Shown piece by piece: positions 12,551 to 24,537 of a stretch of 64,000 nucleotides of DNA. The stretch is from Straminergon stramineum (taxonomy: Eukaryota; Streptophyta; Bryopsida; Hypnales; Calliergonaceae). A model generated the notes under the pieces. The model saw only the letters and a list, made by a program, of their open reading frames with translations, searched no databases and was not told where the DNA came from. The stretch is taken from the NCBI GenBank assembly GCA_963920665.1, contig OY987268.1, forward strand, positions 17,672,501 through 17,736,500, read 5' to 3'. The position numbers and the translations under genes are program-made. How positions within the stretch are numbered: the stretch's first letter is position 1; each line of letters starts with the position of its first letter.

Positions 12551-12592
12551 GGTGGATGAAGTTTGACTGCTACTTGGTTCTTCAAACTTCAT
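12551..12592. repeat. Hairpin motif (element B)
   Basis: This has the same 13-bp stem GGATGAAGTTTGA / TCAAACTTCATCC as in element A. The stem is identical although the surrounding DNA has diverged. Confidence 0.75.
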
Positions 12593-14719
12593 CCATCAAT
12601 TACACCTAGTTTCCCAATTCAAAAAGATCCGAAATTTTGAGAATTGGTGCACAAGAATTGCTCTTACCCAGATCTGGAGTTAGTCCCTGATCAGGGATTT
12701 CTACTGAATTTCCATCCAAGCCTTACCCAAACTTCATCCGTTAATTTCTCCTAACCTATAATTTGGAATTGAATTTTCTCTTCTGACTTGGACCCTAATG
12801 GGAAGCCTCCTCCTAATTTATTTAATTCTCTATCAAATTCGGAGTTTAGCTATTCTTCATCCAAATTAACCCTAACCTTCATCCGGCAATAACTTCCTCA
12901 ATTTTCACCCAATTTGAGTGTGCCTTAGGGTTTTGGAAAGCCACGGCCTCCTTCTTTAAGCTTATGTCTTTGAAAATGACGTGACCTACAGTCCTAAGGG
13001 TCTGTCCTAGGAGTAAGCCTCGGCCCAAACTACTAGCTTCTAACTAGGGACCTAGGGAAAGGTTGGGAGGGTTTAACTCATACCTTGGAACTTGAGTCAT
13101 CAATCACGTCCACTGGAAGCTCTACCTCCTCTGCCATGAACTCCTGTGCCGTGAGACAACGAACCACTGTTCTAATCATAAAATAAATTGGTACAAGGAT
13201 TTAATTATTAATTTTATCCTATTTCTTTTCTCCTTCTTCCTTTTTTTCCCTCCACACTTTAAGGTGGCCCAACTACCCTTCTCTCCTACCTATCAAGCCA
13301 ATCTTAAGGACGTGTCATACCATCCTCCAAGGTTGAGCTACTCCTTACATCCTACGTCTTACATCCTCTACTTACGTATCACACTTAATCTCGTGGAACT
13401 CACCTAATTCTAATTTAAGGGCTTAAGTAAGTGTTGGGGATTTTGCCCTATCGTCTCGACCTTCACCTCCTTCCTTCAAATTGTCCTCCCCCTTATCATT
13501 CATCCTCATTCCTTCAGATCCCTGCCATCTCCACTTGGGTTGTCTTTCATTGTTTTCACGCTAGTTGTAGGAAATGGGGCGTTGGATTCCCCGCTCCCAT
13601 TAATGTCTTAGTACAAGGACTGTCGTATGCGTAGTGGAGCGTAAGTACCATTATAAGACCAAAACGTCATAAAAGGACTTGAAATATCGTCTTAGGGGAT
13701 TCTAGATTGTTGTTGCAAGTCGAGATTATCTGTATTACCAACTTAAGCTCTCTCTTCACCTCTTATCTCTCTTTTCCGGATCATTACCTTTCCGGAATCC
13801 AATCCGGAACCACTCCTTTCCGGAATTTGGATCCGTCACTTCTCACACACGCTGGTTTTTAGTGCCTTTATTTTATCCTCAGACGGTCCGCCTTTGATCT
13901 TGTAGAGGGGTAGGGACTCACCACTCTTATTCCTCACACTCTCTTCTCTCTCTAAACTACACAAAACACTCTTAGACCAAATGTCGCACTAGATCAAATT
14001 AAGAAACACTCTCACAACTTTCCAGATGGCCAATCCGGAAGGCAGGTCACTCAGAGCCGTAACCAGTCTTCTCCACTACAACGACAGATCAATAAAAATC
14101 GGAACCAATGGGGGATTGTTAGTCGTTCACTAGACTAATCCTAGGATTTGGCAGACCTTGTAGGGAGAATAGGATGGGGATTTTTCCGTTGGCTATTGCT
14201 TATCTCTGCACTAAACCCTCCCTGGTATTCTGGACTCGCACCCATGCCACTCCTTGTCGGATTTCCGTTCCAGTGTTTTAAAGGCACTACGCACAAGACC
14301 ATATTCACAAGCCTAAACTATGTTACGAACATTCCCTCCCAAATTAGATCTAGTCACCTCAAATCCGGATTCCTCCTTTCCTCCTCCTATCTCTTACACT
14401 TCAACACTCTCACAAACAAACACAGGAAAGCTAGATATACTACAGATCAATTCCCGAATGTCCACTTGGTGGCTCAGATTAAAGAAAGGATGACAAGATA
14501 ACAACTATATGCACTAGGATGGAATGAGAGGGCAACAAACTTGCCCCTCACTTAAAAACCCAAAACAACCAAAGCCAAAAGCCACTCGGAAATTCAGGTG
14601 ACTAATCACAACTTTCCAAGAAACCTGGAAAAAATACATCCTACAAATCCAAAATCTAGGCCCATGCCTAGAAACCCGGATCAGATTCAAAATTCAAATC
14701 CTAACTAACTAAATTCTAA

Positions 14720-17700
14720 CTACTTCGCCTTTTGCGCCTTCTTTTGACTGCTCTCGCCTTGACTTGCTGGTGCCTAGATGGATGCCCTTAGAGTTGCTTT
14801 CAGAGTTGCCTTCACCGGAGTCGTCCTCAATGCTGCCTAGGTTTCGATTTTCCGGATTTCCAGAGGTGAGTCTTCCTCGTCCATGTCTTCTACCTCTTCC
14901 TCCTCCTCTGATCTGGTTTGGTATTCTTCTTCCTCAAATTTCTCAATTTGAGTGACCTCCCTCTTGTCTTCATCTCTTGGACAGGTGTCATCCAAAACGA
15001 TGGAGGTCCTCTCCTTCCTCGGTTGAGGTTGCAACATATGCTCAAAGCTTTCCGAATGAGTCCGAGCCGGATTTGTTAGTCCTCTAGTCCGGTCCGCCAG
15101 GTCACTACGGGTTAGCGACCTGGGTGTCTAAAGGGTTTCTTTCTCAAGAAGATGGATTGTAGGAATTGGTGGCAAGATGGTAACTTTTGGTGGTGCTAAC
15201 TCTCATGCTTTGTCCAGCTGCTTGGCTGGCTCTCGCGCTGTCTTCCCGCTCCCCCAAATGGTCTTCTCTAGTTGAGTTGAGAAAGGCTCAGTTGAATGTC
15301 AGAGAGTCTCCCTAAGGACTTTTGGTTTGTCTGGCAGTGGCAATGATGTTGCCAACTTAACTAGAGTTTCCGTATCAAAGTGGATTTCCGGAAAGTGGAA
15401 AAAATCCATGACACAGTCTAGATCAATCCGCCCCAATAGTTGGCGCATCTCCTTCAACACGAAATCCATCCTCGATGAGAAGTCCACCAGGATCCGGATC
15501 ACCTTGAATTCAGTGAGATGACCTTCTTCAACGAGCCGGTTTGGGACGAGAGAGGCCTTAACTACAAGATCTATAGGTCTATCCACCATACCAGATAGGT
15601 TCTTGACCAACTGTAGAACTTCCTTCTCCCTCTACTTTGATATAGCTAACTCCCCTTGTACCCAACTCAATCTGACTTGAAGGTTTGTCTTCTCCTTCTC
15701 CAGACTTTCAATTTGCTTCTCCTTCCTTCCCAACTCTTTGGGATTTGGAAGTTTCTTCACGATGTCGAGTATGTCCTCTAGCTCGACCTTCAACTCCTTA
15801 CTAATCCTCTTGAGAAGATCGACCAAGTTCTCATGGTACTCCTACACTTGCAAGACCCAGTTGAATCCAGTCTTGAAGAACCTGGAAATGTCTTCCTCCG
15901 GCTCCTCCGGCTCCTTCTCTTGAGTAGGGAGTTTTCCACGTGAAGCCGAATCGGTGGATTTCCATCTTCTCCGATCCATGAGCTACTCTTCTTCCTCAAA
16001 TGCCGACTACTCCGCCTCCACTTTGTCGGTGAGATCATAATGCAGGATGGTGGATCCGGTCGTGCACTCTACCATTTCTGTGTCACTCAGAAGTTCCACA
16101 TGATGGTAGAGGTGAAACAGGTAAAGACCAATTAGGCTGGTCTTTGCCTTTCCTACATTGGCGGCAAGCTTGGAGACTACTACTCCAATAACTTTTCCCC
16201 AGTTGACCGGTCTACCTTCCATGGCACCAAAAATGGTGTTGGCTACCGTAATTGTAACCCGGGTAGGCTTTTCCAGATACAATATTGGGATAAGAAACTC
16301 TAGGACTTGCTTCTGCTTTGCATCTAGACAGTCGTTGATGCCATACCCCTCCTTGGAATGGGTTGCATTCCTAAATTTTCCTACCACGAACTTATCCGTG
16401 CAAGAGTGTTGCGGCCCTAGTAACACCTTACAACTCCAACTAGACTTCAAGAGCCCTTCACAGCTTTCATGGCTCACCACACTCCAATACCGATATCACT
16501 TAGGCTCAATTAACTAACACTGCATATGCCACGCACTCACAACATTAGTTTCCATTTCCAACTCACATTGCTAAATCTTGGTGCCTAGGACTTCTAGCAT
16601 ACACCCCACTCGTGGCACTTGGAATGTTACTTGGTGACATGGGGCAGAACTTCCATCTTACTGTGCTAGGACTCATGGTGGCACTATTCACCATGGTCCT
16701 AACTGCCCTTGGTTGTCACCCCACTTCATACTAGGCCCGTTGTACATTTGCTACTCTCACACCAACACTAATCGGGACTCACAACTTGGGACACATGACC
16801 AAAGGCCTAGCAAAGAGTGGGACTCCAACCAACCAATGCCCCAGGACACACACACAAGTGTTCCAAGGAGCCTTAAAGCCGGTGGTGAAGTTACATCATC
16901 ACCCATGAGTCACCAGGACTCACCAAGGCTCCAAGAGGGAGTGAGAAGGGAGACCAACCCCTCCTATAGTACTCTCTATAGTCTTCGGTAGCCCCCCCCT
17001 TGTAGGTTAAAGGGGACTTCCCAAACCCCCTTGGGTTTTGAAAGACCACCTGTTTCCAAACGAAATTCCCAAGTTCCCACTCCGTTTAGACTCCCGAACT
17101 TTCAAACGGCATAACTTTGTCGCCAAGGCTTCAAATCCCACATGCAAGCTCATTTTGGATATCTAAGCAACGATTAGATGCCGATGGACTACTCACTTGT
17201 CCCATTTGGACAAGTTCTCACAAAGTTATAACCCTCCAAAGATTCGGGTCTACCGGGAGTGGCGTCACGCCTTCACCACGGCCCTTCTATTGGCCATAAC
17301 TTTTGGCTCACGGCTTAGAACCTCGTAATGCTTGTCATTCTAATTTCCTTGTCTTTGTATCTTTCTAATGATATGCTACATGCCATGCTTTGTTGAGTGA
17401 TTCCTTAAGAACCCCTCCCACCTAGATTTTGAGTGTCCCGGCGCCACCGGGACCCCCTCAACTTTGAATGGCCATAACTTCTAGCCTACTAGTCCAAATC
17501 ACGCGTTCTTTGGACGGTTAGAAGCGTATTTGCAAGATCTTTCTAATCATGTATGACATGATACTATAACCTTCATAAGCAAGGCGCTATTGCGCCCTGT
17601 TTGCTTGGGAGTCTCTCATTTCTCTTGTCTTAGCCTATTGTAAGGCTTAGGAAGTCATCCCCAAGGTCCCCCTTCCTCAATAAGGCACTTCGGGCACCCC

Positions 17701-17870
17701 AAGGAGATAGGGGCGTGACAGGGAGGCTAATCCGGATCCCTTTTGGGAGAATCCGTATACCTTGGCCCAAACCTCATCTGTCCAAGTTCCGGGTCGCCCC
17801 TTCACTATCAACTCATATTGATTCGGAGCTCCTACGATGAGCTCATTAATCATCTAATCATTCTTCATTG
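14720..17870 (-). pseudogene. Broken gag-like/unknown ORF of element C
   Basis: A single minus-strand frame can be followed from about 17870 to 17726, and then, after removing the insertion 16407-17720, from 16406 to about 14720. The frame is kept across the insertion (GLAS then CTDKFVVGKF). Recognisable blocks are WTDEVWAKVYGF, FLIPILYLEKPTRVTITVANTIFG and YLFHLYHHVELL, then an acidic/coiled-coil section (KELGRKEKQIESLEKEK) and a Glu-rich tail. At least nine stops interrupt it, all TAG or TGA. The blocks resemble a protein type seen in repeat-derived plant gene predictions. I cannot name a domain, and gag-like is only a guess from context. Confidence 0.6.
16407..17720 (-). mobile_element. 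Solo-LTR-like insertion splitting the element C ORF
   Basis: On the minus strand it runs from TGTCACGCCCCTATC at 17720 to CCGCAACA at 16407. TGTCACGCCC is a common start of plant LTRs. Flanking 5-mers AAGAG and GGGAG differ only by A/G transitions, which fits a decayed duplication. Excising it restores the frame of the surrounding ORF. There is no coding content. The inside has repeated GGCCATAACTTTTGG-like phrases (about 17290 and 17470). Confidence 0.75.
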
Positions 17871-18949
17871 TCCATGGCCTCAAGAACAAACCAACACATC
17901 CTATCTCACTCAAGTCATCTTCTAGCTACGACCGCTTTCTCAGCCTTTTCGGAATGGTCGGATAGACCATCTGTGCTGTCACTAAGGGTTTCCGGATATC
18001 TCCCTCTACCATCGAAAACTGAAACTAAGCTCAGATCTAGTGGAAACAACCAACGAATAGTTCTTGAATCAATCACTAACTCACCACTCTTTCTTTCAAC
18101 TATACGAGTGCAAAACTACTGTGGAAGAAAGAGGAAGAAGAAATGGAAGTGGTGGGATTAAGTACCTATCATCCTACCGACCATTCGAGAAGCGGACCGT
18201 TTACCCGTAATGGATTCCTAGATTCCTAGACTGAAACTCTAAACCATAGGCTGTCACTATCCGAGTTTCTAGAATCCGGATCCGTCTTGGATTATTTTAT
18301 GGAACACCTAGATCATCTTCTCAGCCTTAATGCGATGTCTAGGCTAAGAGGATTCTTATTCTGTTTGCTTATTGAAAATTTGAAAAAATTCTATATTATT
18401 ATAAACTATTTCATACTAATCCAGTGGATTCCAAGTTTCCGTCTCGTGACAAGGACCGACCCCCTTCTCCTTCCCCTCTCTCTTCCCTCCTCCCTAGACT
18501 TGGCCAAATCAGTTCTCTACTATTGGACTTCCCCTCCCTTTTCTTGTACTGAATCCAACTCCGCAGCCCTTGTCGGAACCCACCCCACAGACCCTACCGA
18601 CCCCGACCCCAACCCCGTCAAAACCCCACTTCGAGCCCTGCCAACTGGTACTGTCCACTGATGAAACCCGGATGGCACCCTCCCCCCTCCTTGGGTATTG
18701 GAGTGCTGAGGGTAGGGATTGGGGTGCTTTTCTCTTCGTCACTTATGCTAAATTCAAAAAAGGGGGGTGTTAAAGGGTTGTGATATTGCTAGGGGACGAA
18801 GGGGCTAGGCTTGTGTAGACAAAAGCTTCACTAATTATCCCCTATTCTAACTTCGACTTCTAGCTCCTATTTTTGGATTCTAAACCTTGATTTGTTCCCA
18901 ATACGATTTGGAAACTAAACCTTGTGGGGAGAGGGACCACGTGGTCTCA

Positions 18950-20715
18950 TGGTTCTCCCGTTATTGTGATGAAAATATATACACTATATAAAACTATTGT
19001 TTAGTATTGTGTTTGCTTAGGTTTGAATAAAGAACCTTAAAAGGGAAGAGATGAAAGTTAGTAAAAGGTGGGGTCGTGGTGAAAACTATGGTTTATATCA
19101 ATGCTAGTGAATACCGGAGCTTGTTAACAAATTCTGGGTTTACTACATCTTGTCACTAGTTGAAAGGGGGATAGGTGTCTGTTTGGCTGTTTATTTCCTA
19201 CTCTCACAAGCAAGTGCCAAGTCACTGACTGCCTGTGGCGTTCAACAGGCTCACTAGGATTCGAACATGGACCAGCGGCACAACCTCCAACGAATGTTTA
19301 CAGCCAACCAAGTCTACGACTTGGCGACTAGTTGTTGATTGTTGAGGGTTTTATACCTTCAATTGTGATCGCAGAGCCCTACCTTAAGTTTTTTCCCTAC
19401 CCTTTATCTACTAAGAAAGGTTAGAATGAGTTAGTTTGGTTGTGTTGTAGAAAATAAAAGAAGGATAGAGACTATTTTACCTTTCTTTTATTTTGTTTTG
19501 ATGAATTCTAGCCATGTAAAATGTTGAGTTGGAGTTATGGGGGGAAAAATGAGTAGACCAATAAGTGGAAAGTAGCCCATGTGGCTAAACATGGGCTGAT
19601 GTGTCTTTTGGAAGGAGGATAAGGGGGGGAGGGGCGGCCTTCTTCTCCTTGATAGTTGTTTTGAGTGTGTTGTATTGGACAGTAGGTCTGATGAGCGATT
19701 ACAAACGATGTACAAAGATTTTGGCTATGAAATATTGAGAGATTTTACTTCTTGTTTTTGTGATTCTAAAAAGACCTCACTCGACCCATTTGGACTTAGT
19801 ATGGAAAAAGTTATGCTTGAATGAGTGAGAGAAGGTCAGTTGTCATAGGATTTTAGAGACACAGATTTTGAATGTCTTTCATAGGCTTTGAAATTTGTCA
19901 AATTTGTGTATCAAGTTTTCATCTTTCTAAAAAGATATAGCATGTTTAATTTGGAGCTAGGACGTGGGAGATATGAGTCTCAAAGTGAGGAAGTGTAGAG
20001 CTGCCATTAGTTTTTGGAGTCCTAACTTCAGAGCATCATGCAAGATGGAGTGTTTTGGATTTTGAGCTGAAATTTGTAAGGGTTATGTATTTCACTTTTA
20101 TCTTTCTAGAAAGTTATTTTTCAAAACATTCAGAGCTTTTATGAGTGAGATACACGTTTAGGAGCAAAGGAATATAAAGTTGCCGCTAGTTTTTGGAGTC
20201 CTAACTTCAAAGTGTCATGCAAGAGGGAGTGTTTTGAGTTTTGAGCTGAAATTTGGAAAGGTTATGTATAAAGACTTTTTCTTTCTAAAAAGTTATGACT
20301 CAAAGTATTTGAAGCTTTTATGATCAAGATATGCCTTTAGAAGCATTGAAGTGATGAACTGCAATCTATTTTGAAGACAAAACTTTGGTCAACCATGGCA
20401 GCCGGATAGTATCATGTTTTGATTTGAATTTTTGTGGAGTTATAAATCTTTGAATTATTTTTCCAGAAAGCTCTCACACTCTTTGTTTGGAGTTTTTACA
20501 TGGATATGGCACCCATTTGAGTGCTAACTATTTTGCAAAGGGTTTTACAACTTCTTTTTGAAGTGGTATACAACTTATGTTTCTTTATACATGGTGTATA
20601 TGAATATGAATATACTTTGAGATATGTGTATTATATACATATACATATACGAGTATGACTATACTTTGAGATACATATATTATACTTGTATGCATATAGA
20701 AATATGATATACTTT

Positions 20716-20749
<34 letters not shown>

Positions 20750-20935
20750 TATGAGTATACTTTAAGACATATGTTTTATGTAGGTTTGGATATATGGATA
20801 TGAATATATTTTGGTACATATTTTATACATGTATGTATATCCTTTGACAAACAACAACACTTATACACCTTCATCATATCTAGTTGCAGCTAGAAACCCA
20901 GAGTTTCCTAAAGCAAACTCTCCATATATGATACT
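18950..20935. repeat. Extra segment in B with ~180-bp tandem repeats and AT microsatellite
   Basis: This stretch is absent from element A. It contains two or three diverged copies of a ~180-base unit, with TTTTTGGAGTCCTAACTTCA at about 20008 and 20188. A TATACTTTGAGATA-type minisatellite lies at about 20595-20830 and includes a pure (AT)n run at 20719-20748. No gene was seen, and the insertion ends were not identified. Confidence 0.6.
19150..19340 (-). mobile_element. SINE-like (tRNA-derived) fragment
   Basis: On the minus strand GTTCGAATCC (19257-19266) is a good pol III B box. It is preceded by an A-box-like TTGGTTGGCTGT about 45 bases upstream and GGAGGTTGTGCCGCTGGTCC between them, a layout typical of plant SINEs. 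A tail and duplication were not identified. Confidence 0.45.
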
Positions 20936-21634
20936 ATGAGGTGGTTTTAATGTACTGCTAATATTTTTCATCCCAAAGGGGTTCAAAGCTTCAGCGTCGT
21001 TCCCTTTTTTAATGCACTGCTAAGACTTTCTAACCCAAAGGGATTCAAAGCTTCGTCATCTTTCCACTATCTCACACACCACGAGGACTCTTTTATTCAA
21101 TGGGATTCAAAACTTCGCTGTATGGACGGGATCCACTACCCTCACACCCTCAATCTCTCAACAAAGAATAACACGTCCTTGTTAGGGACAAGGACAAAAG
21201 ACAAGGAAAGGGCTTTAGACACTCAAAGGCTAGCGACATGGATTAGTAACTTCAATGACATGAACTAAAGGCCCTCCAAAGCGGCATTGCTAGTCATATG
21301 GAGGGCTGCTCTAGGGTTAGTACTCGATAAAAAAAGGAGAATGACAAAAAAAAGGAGTCTCTCAAAGATAAGCACCCACAACCTCTAGCAACATAATAAG
21401 TTAACAAAAGCTTCCAAGCTCAAGCTTAGAAGAGTTAGTACTATGCTCAATCAAAAGAAAAGGCAAGGGACCCACAAAGACCTTATAAGCTCCAAAAACA
21501 AAAACAATGGCCAAAAAGTACCCAAAAAACACTGTTGCAAGGCTTATGGCTAAAATGCCACAATTTCCAACACAAATTGGACCCAACAGACCCAATTACA
21601 CAAAAAGGGGGTGGGGAGAGAGGAGAAGGGGTGC

Positions 21635-21643
21635 CCTTTTATA
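21635..21643 (-). promoter_or_regulatory. TATA box of element B
   Basis: TATAAAAGG on the minus strand sits in a GAGTATAAAAGGGCACCCC context. A decayed version (TATGAAAGG) lies at the same place in element A near 22915. Confidence 0.5.
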
Positions 21644-24537
21644 CTCTTTCCCGGGCACCCACCTCTCCTTGTTCATCTAAGTTAATCTTATCTTCTTGGA
21701 TTTTCATCCAAAACTCAAGGCTTTCATCCTATGCTAGCCCACGAAGCTAAATTTTGGAGATTAACTCCAAATCGCAAAAAGATTGCACCATTGGCTTGAG
21801 AAGGCCATTTTTAGTCCATAGAAACCCCTTCCCCCTTTTCTATCTTCAAAATCACAACAAAACCTAGCACCAACTTAACGCCAAAAACTAGGAAAAATCC
21901 CAACTTTTGAAGGTTGACTTTTCTAGCAAAAGTAACTAGCCTAGGCTTCTTAGTAGACACGGTAGAGTGAGAAAAGACCCATCTTGTACCCCATTCTGCT
22001 TTTGTATGCTCCCGCTCCGCTAGTCAAACCTGCCATGAACTTTAAATTTCGTTAATTGTCGAGGAAGTTGGTAGTTTCAGGGACTTTTGACTATCAGAAT
22101 GTTGTGAAACTTGTCAAGGAAACTTATTAACATAAAAAAAGCAATACCAATTTTTAGTGAGAATTTACCGCCACTTGGGGAATTTCTAGGAATTTCCCAT
22201 CATAGGTATGGGTAGTTGACCGTCCAGAAAGACATCTTCTAACTATCAGAAAACTCCGAAACTTTTTCATGGAACCTCCCACGAGATCCCTCAACACATG
22301 TGTAGGCTTGTATTTTTACTCTATACATCAGCCTAGGGAGGACAAATTCCACCCCCTGGTTTATTTATTGGTGGCCAGGGAATCTTTCACACCGATGGGA
22401 ATCTTGGCGAATCGACTTCACCGTTGGTTTCCAGGCATGGTTTTAACTCTACAAAAACTTCCTTGGACTTGAGATTCCTCCACTATCCCACCTTGGTATT
22501 TTCAACATTTGCAAGCCAACAATTGGGGTTCCGCTATTTCATCAATGAAATGGGAAAATTGAAACCTATCTCCAAGAACTAACCTATATGCCTCACCAAG
22601 GTTCCCTCAACCAATTCTAGCCTAAAGATGTGCTCTCCATGTGGGATTTAAGCCTAATACGCCTATCACTTGCAATCGATCAATTTGCCACAATTAATTG
22701 GGTTTTAATCTATTACAATTCATGGTTGGTCCATTCTTCTAGCTATAATATTTTAAACTAGACCAAATACTATATTAGAATGTGACATTCCTATTTTGGT
22801 TCTATACTCTTTTCAAAGTTTTTTGTATGTAAAAATGCATTTAAAATCACAAAATACGAAAAAAAGAAAAAGTGAGCCCTGGGTGACAAATTAGGGGCTC
22901 ACAGAGAAGGGGTGCCCTTTCATACTCTTACTTGGGCACCTATCTCCTCTCATTCATCTAAGGTAACCCTATCTTTTGGGATTTTCATCCTCATCCTTAA
23001 GGGTTTTCATCTTATGCTAGTCTGTAAACCTAACTTTTGGAGATTAACTCCAAATCACAAATGGATTTTGCCCTTGGCTTTAGAAGGCGATTTTTAATTT
23101 TTAAGGAACTCCCCATCCCTTTTTCTATCTTCAAAATCTCAACGAAACCTAGCGCCAACTTAACGCCCAAATCAGGTAAAAATCCAACTTTGGGAGTTTG
23201 ATTTTTTTGGCAAAAGTAACTAGCCTAGGCTCTTAAGTAGGTATGGGGAGTAAGAAAAGACCTATATTAGGCCTCATTCCACTCCCGTATGCTCCCGTTC
23301 CACTGATCAACTCCATTGTGAACTTTAATTTTTGTTGGTTATCGAGGAATCTTGCAAGTTTGAGTACTTCTGACTATCAGAATGTTCTGAAATTTTTCAG
23401 GGCAACTTATCAATATAAAAAAAATATTCTAATTTTTAGTGAGATTTACCACAACTTGGGTAATTTCTAGGAATTTCCTATCATAGGATTGGGTAGTTGA
23501 CCGTCTAGAAAACCATCTTCTAACTATCAAAAAATTTCAAAAATTTTTGTAGAACCTCTCATAGAATCCCACAACACATTTGTAGGCTCATATTTTTACT
23601 CTACACATCGGCTTAGAGGGGATAAAATCCATCCCCTCTTTTGATTATTGATGGCTAGGGAATCTTTTAGATCAGAAGGAATCTCGGTGATACAACTTCA
23701 CTTTGGCTCCCGAGCATAATTTTAATCCCAATTCACCCTCCCTTGACAGTAGATTCCTCCACAGTCTCGTCTTGGTATTTTTAACACCTACAAGTCCATA
23801 ATTGGGGTTTTGTTATTTTATCGATGGAATAGGAAAACTAAAACCTATCTTCGGGAACTAACCTAAATGTCTCACTAGGGTTCCCTCAACCAATATTAGC
23901 TTAAAGATGTCTCTCCTATGTGGAGTTTTGGGTTTGATGTGCCCTTAATACATAATCCACCAATTTACCATGGTAAGTCGGGTTTTAATATATGTACAAT
24001 TTGTAGTTTGGGACATTCTAGTTATAATATTTTAAATAGAGACCAAATACTATATTGGTATGTGACACACCTATTTTAGTTCTACACTCTTTTGGAGGGG
24101 GTTGTATATAAAACTACACTCAAAATAACAAAATACAAAAAAAAAAAAAGATCGAGTCCCAGGTGACGAATTGGGGGTTACAATAAGATAGGTGACAACT
24201 TCTAGTGTTGGAAGAGACAATGAAGATTGCAAGTATTCTAAAGTAGAAACATCTATTATCGTTCATTTTAGTTGGTGTGTGTATGGATGGATTCAAAATC
24301 ACAAATGAGTGTTATTTTTGCCCCATAGAATAATGGAAATCAATAATATTCAAAAAAATAAAATAAAAGATTTAGATCATTTTTATATTTCTATCAAGAT
24401 TGGAATAAACTTCAGAGTGTACAATCACTACATGTTTGAAGCAAGAAATAACAAAAAACTATCCTTAAAGTTTGTTACAACCATGATATAGGAAGAAATT
24501 ATGTTTTTTTTGGTGTCGGGCGTTGACATGCTCCTGT

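Larger units (their letters stand above)
13621..18451 (-). mobile_element. Element C: LTR-retrotransposon-like insertion in B
   Basis: The plus strand reads TGTCGTATGCG at 13621 and CTCGTGACA at 18451. A perfect 5-bp duplication AGGAC (13616-13620 and 18452-18456) flanks it. Removing it rejoins B in register with the corresponding part of A (near 10740). It carries a long broken ORF on the minus strand (see 14720-17870). No long terminal repeats, reverse transcriptase or integrase were found, so it would be non-autonomous. The retroelement type is inferred from the TG...CA ends and the 5-bp duplication. Confidence 0.7.
12220..22903 (-). mobile_element. Element B: giant solo-LTR-like, inserted in element A
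   Basis: On the minus strand B starts TGTGAGCCCCTAATTTG at 22903 and ends GGTGCTCACA at 12220. A perfect 5-bp duplication GAGAA flanks it (12215-12219 and 22904-22908), and removing B joins A seamlessly. It contains element C (13621-18451) and extra sequence at about 18950-20935 not present in A. Without C it is about 5.9 kb. A TATAAAAGG box lies at 21635-21643 (minus). No pol genes or LTR pair were seen. The part 21622-22903 and the adjacent A part 22904-24182 look like a 1.28-kb tandem repeat only because sibling elements abut there. Confidence 0.8.
9070..24182 (-). mobile_element. Element A: giant solo-LTR-like, interrupted by element B
   Basis: Element A consists of 9070-12219 plus 22904-24182, about 4.4 kb in all. 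On the minus strand it starts TGTAACCCCC at 24182 and ends at 9070 (the plus strand reads TGTGAGTGCC there). Flanking 5-mers GTGAG and ATAAG differ by two G/A transitions, which fits a decayed duplication. It is the same family as B and D. Its left part holds the two-arm GGATGAAGTTTG hairpins and a triplicated ~70-bp block (11390-11550). A CACTA MITE (11811-11974) sits inside it. No coding region was found. The whole span includes B, C and a further solo LTR. Confidence 0.7.

Noticed and set aside
14100..14150. Polypurine tract plus LTR start (GGGGGATTGTTAG) on the plus strand
   Set aside because: Looks like a copia-type PPT/LTR junction, but no second LTR copy or primer-binding site was found, and the orientation conflicts with the ORF of element C.
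21622..24182. 1.28-kb tandem duplication
   Set aside because: Better explained as the abutting equivalent parts of sibling elements A and B at the insertion junction (TSD GAGAA at 22904), not a tandem duplication event.
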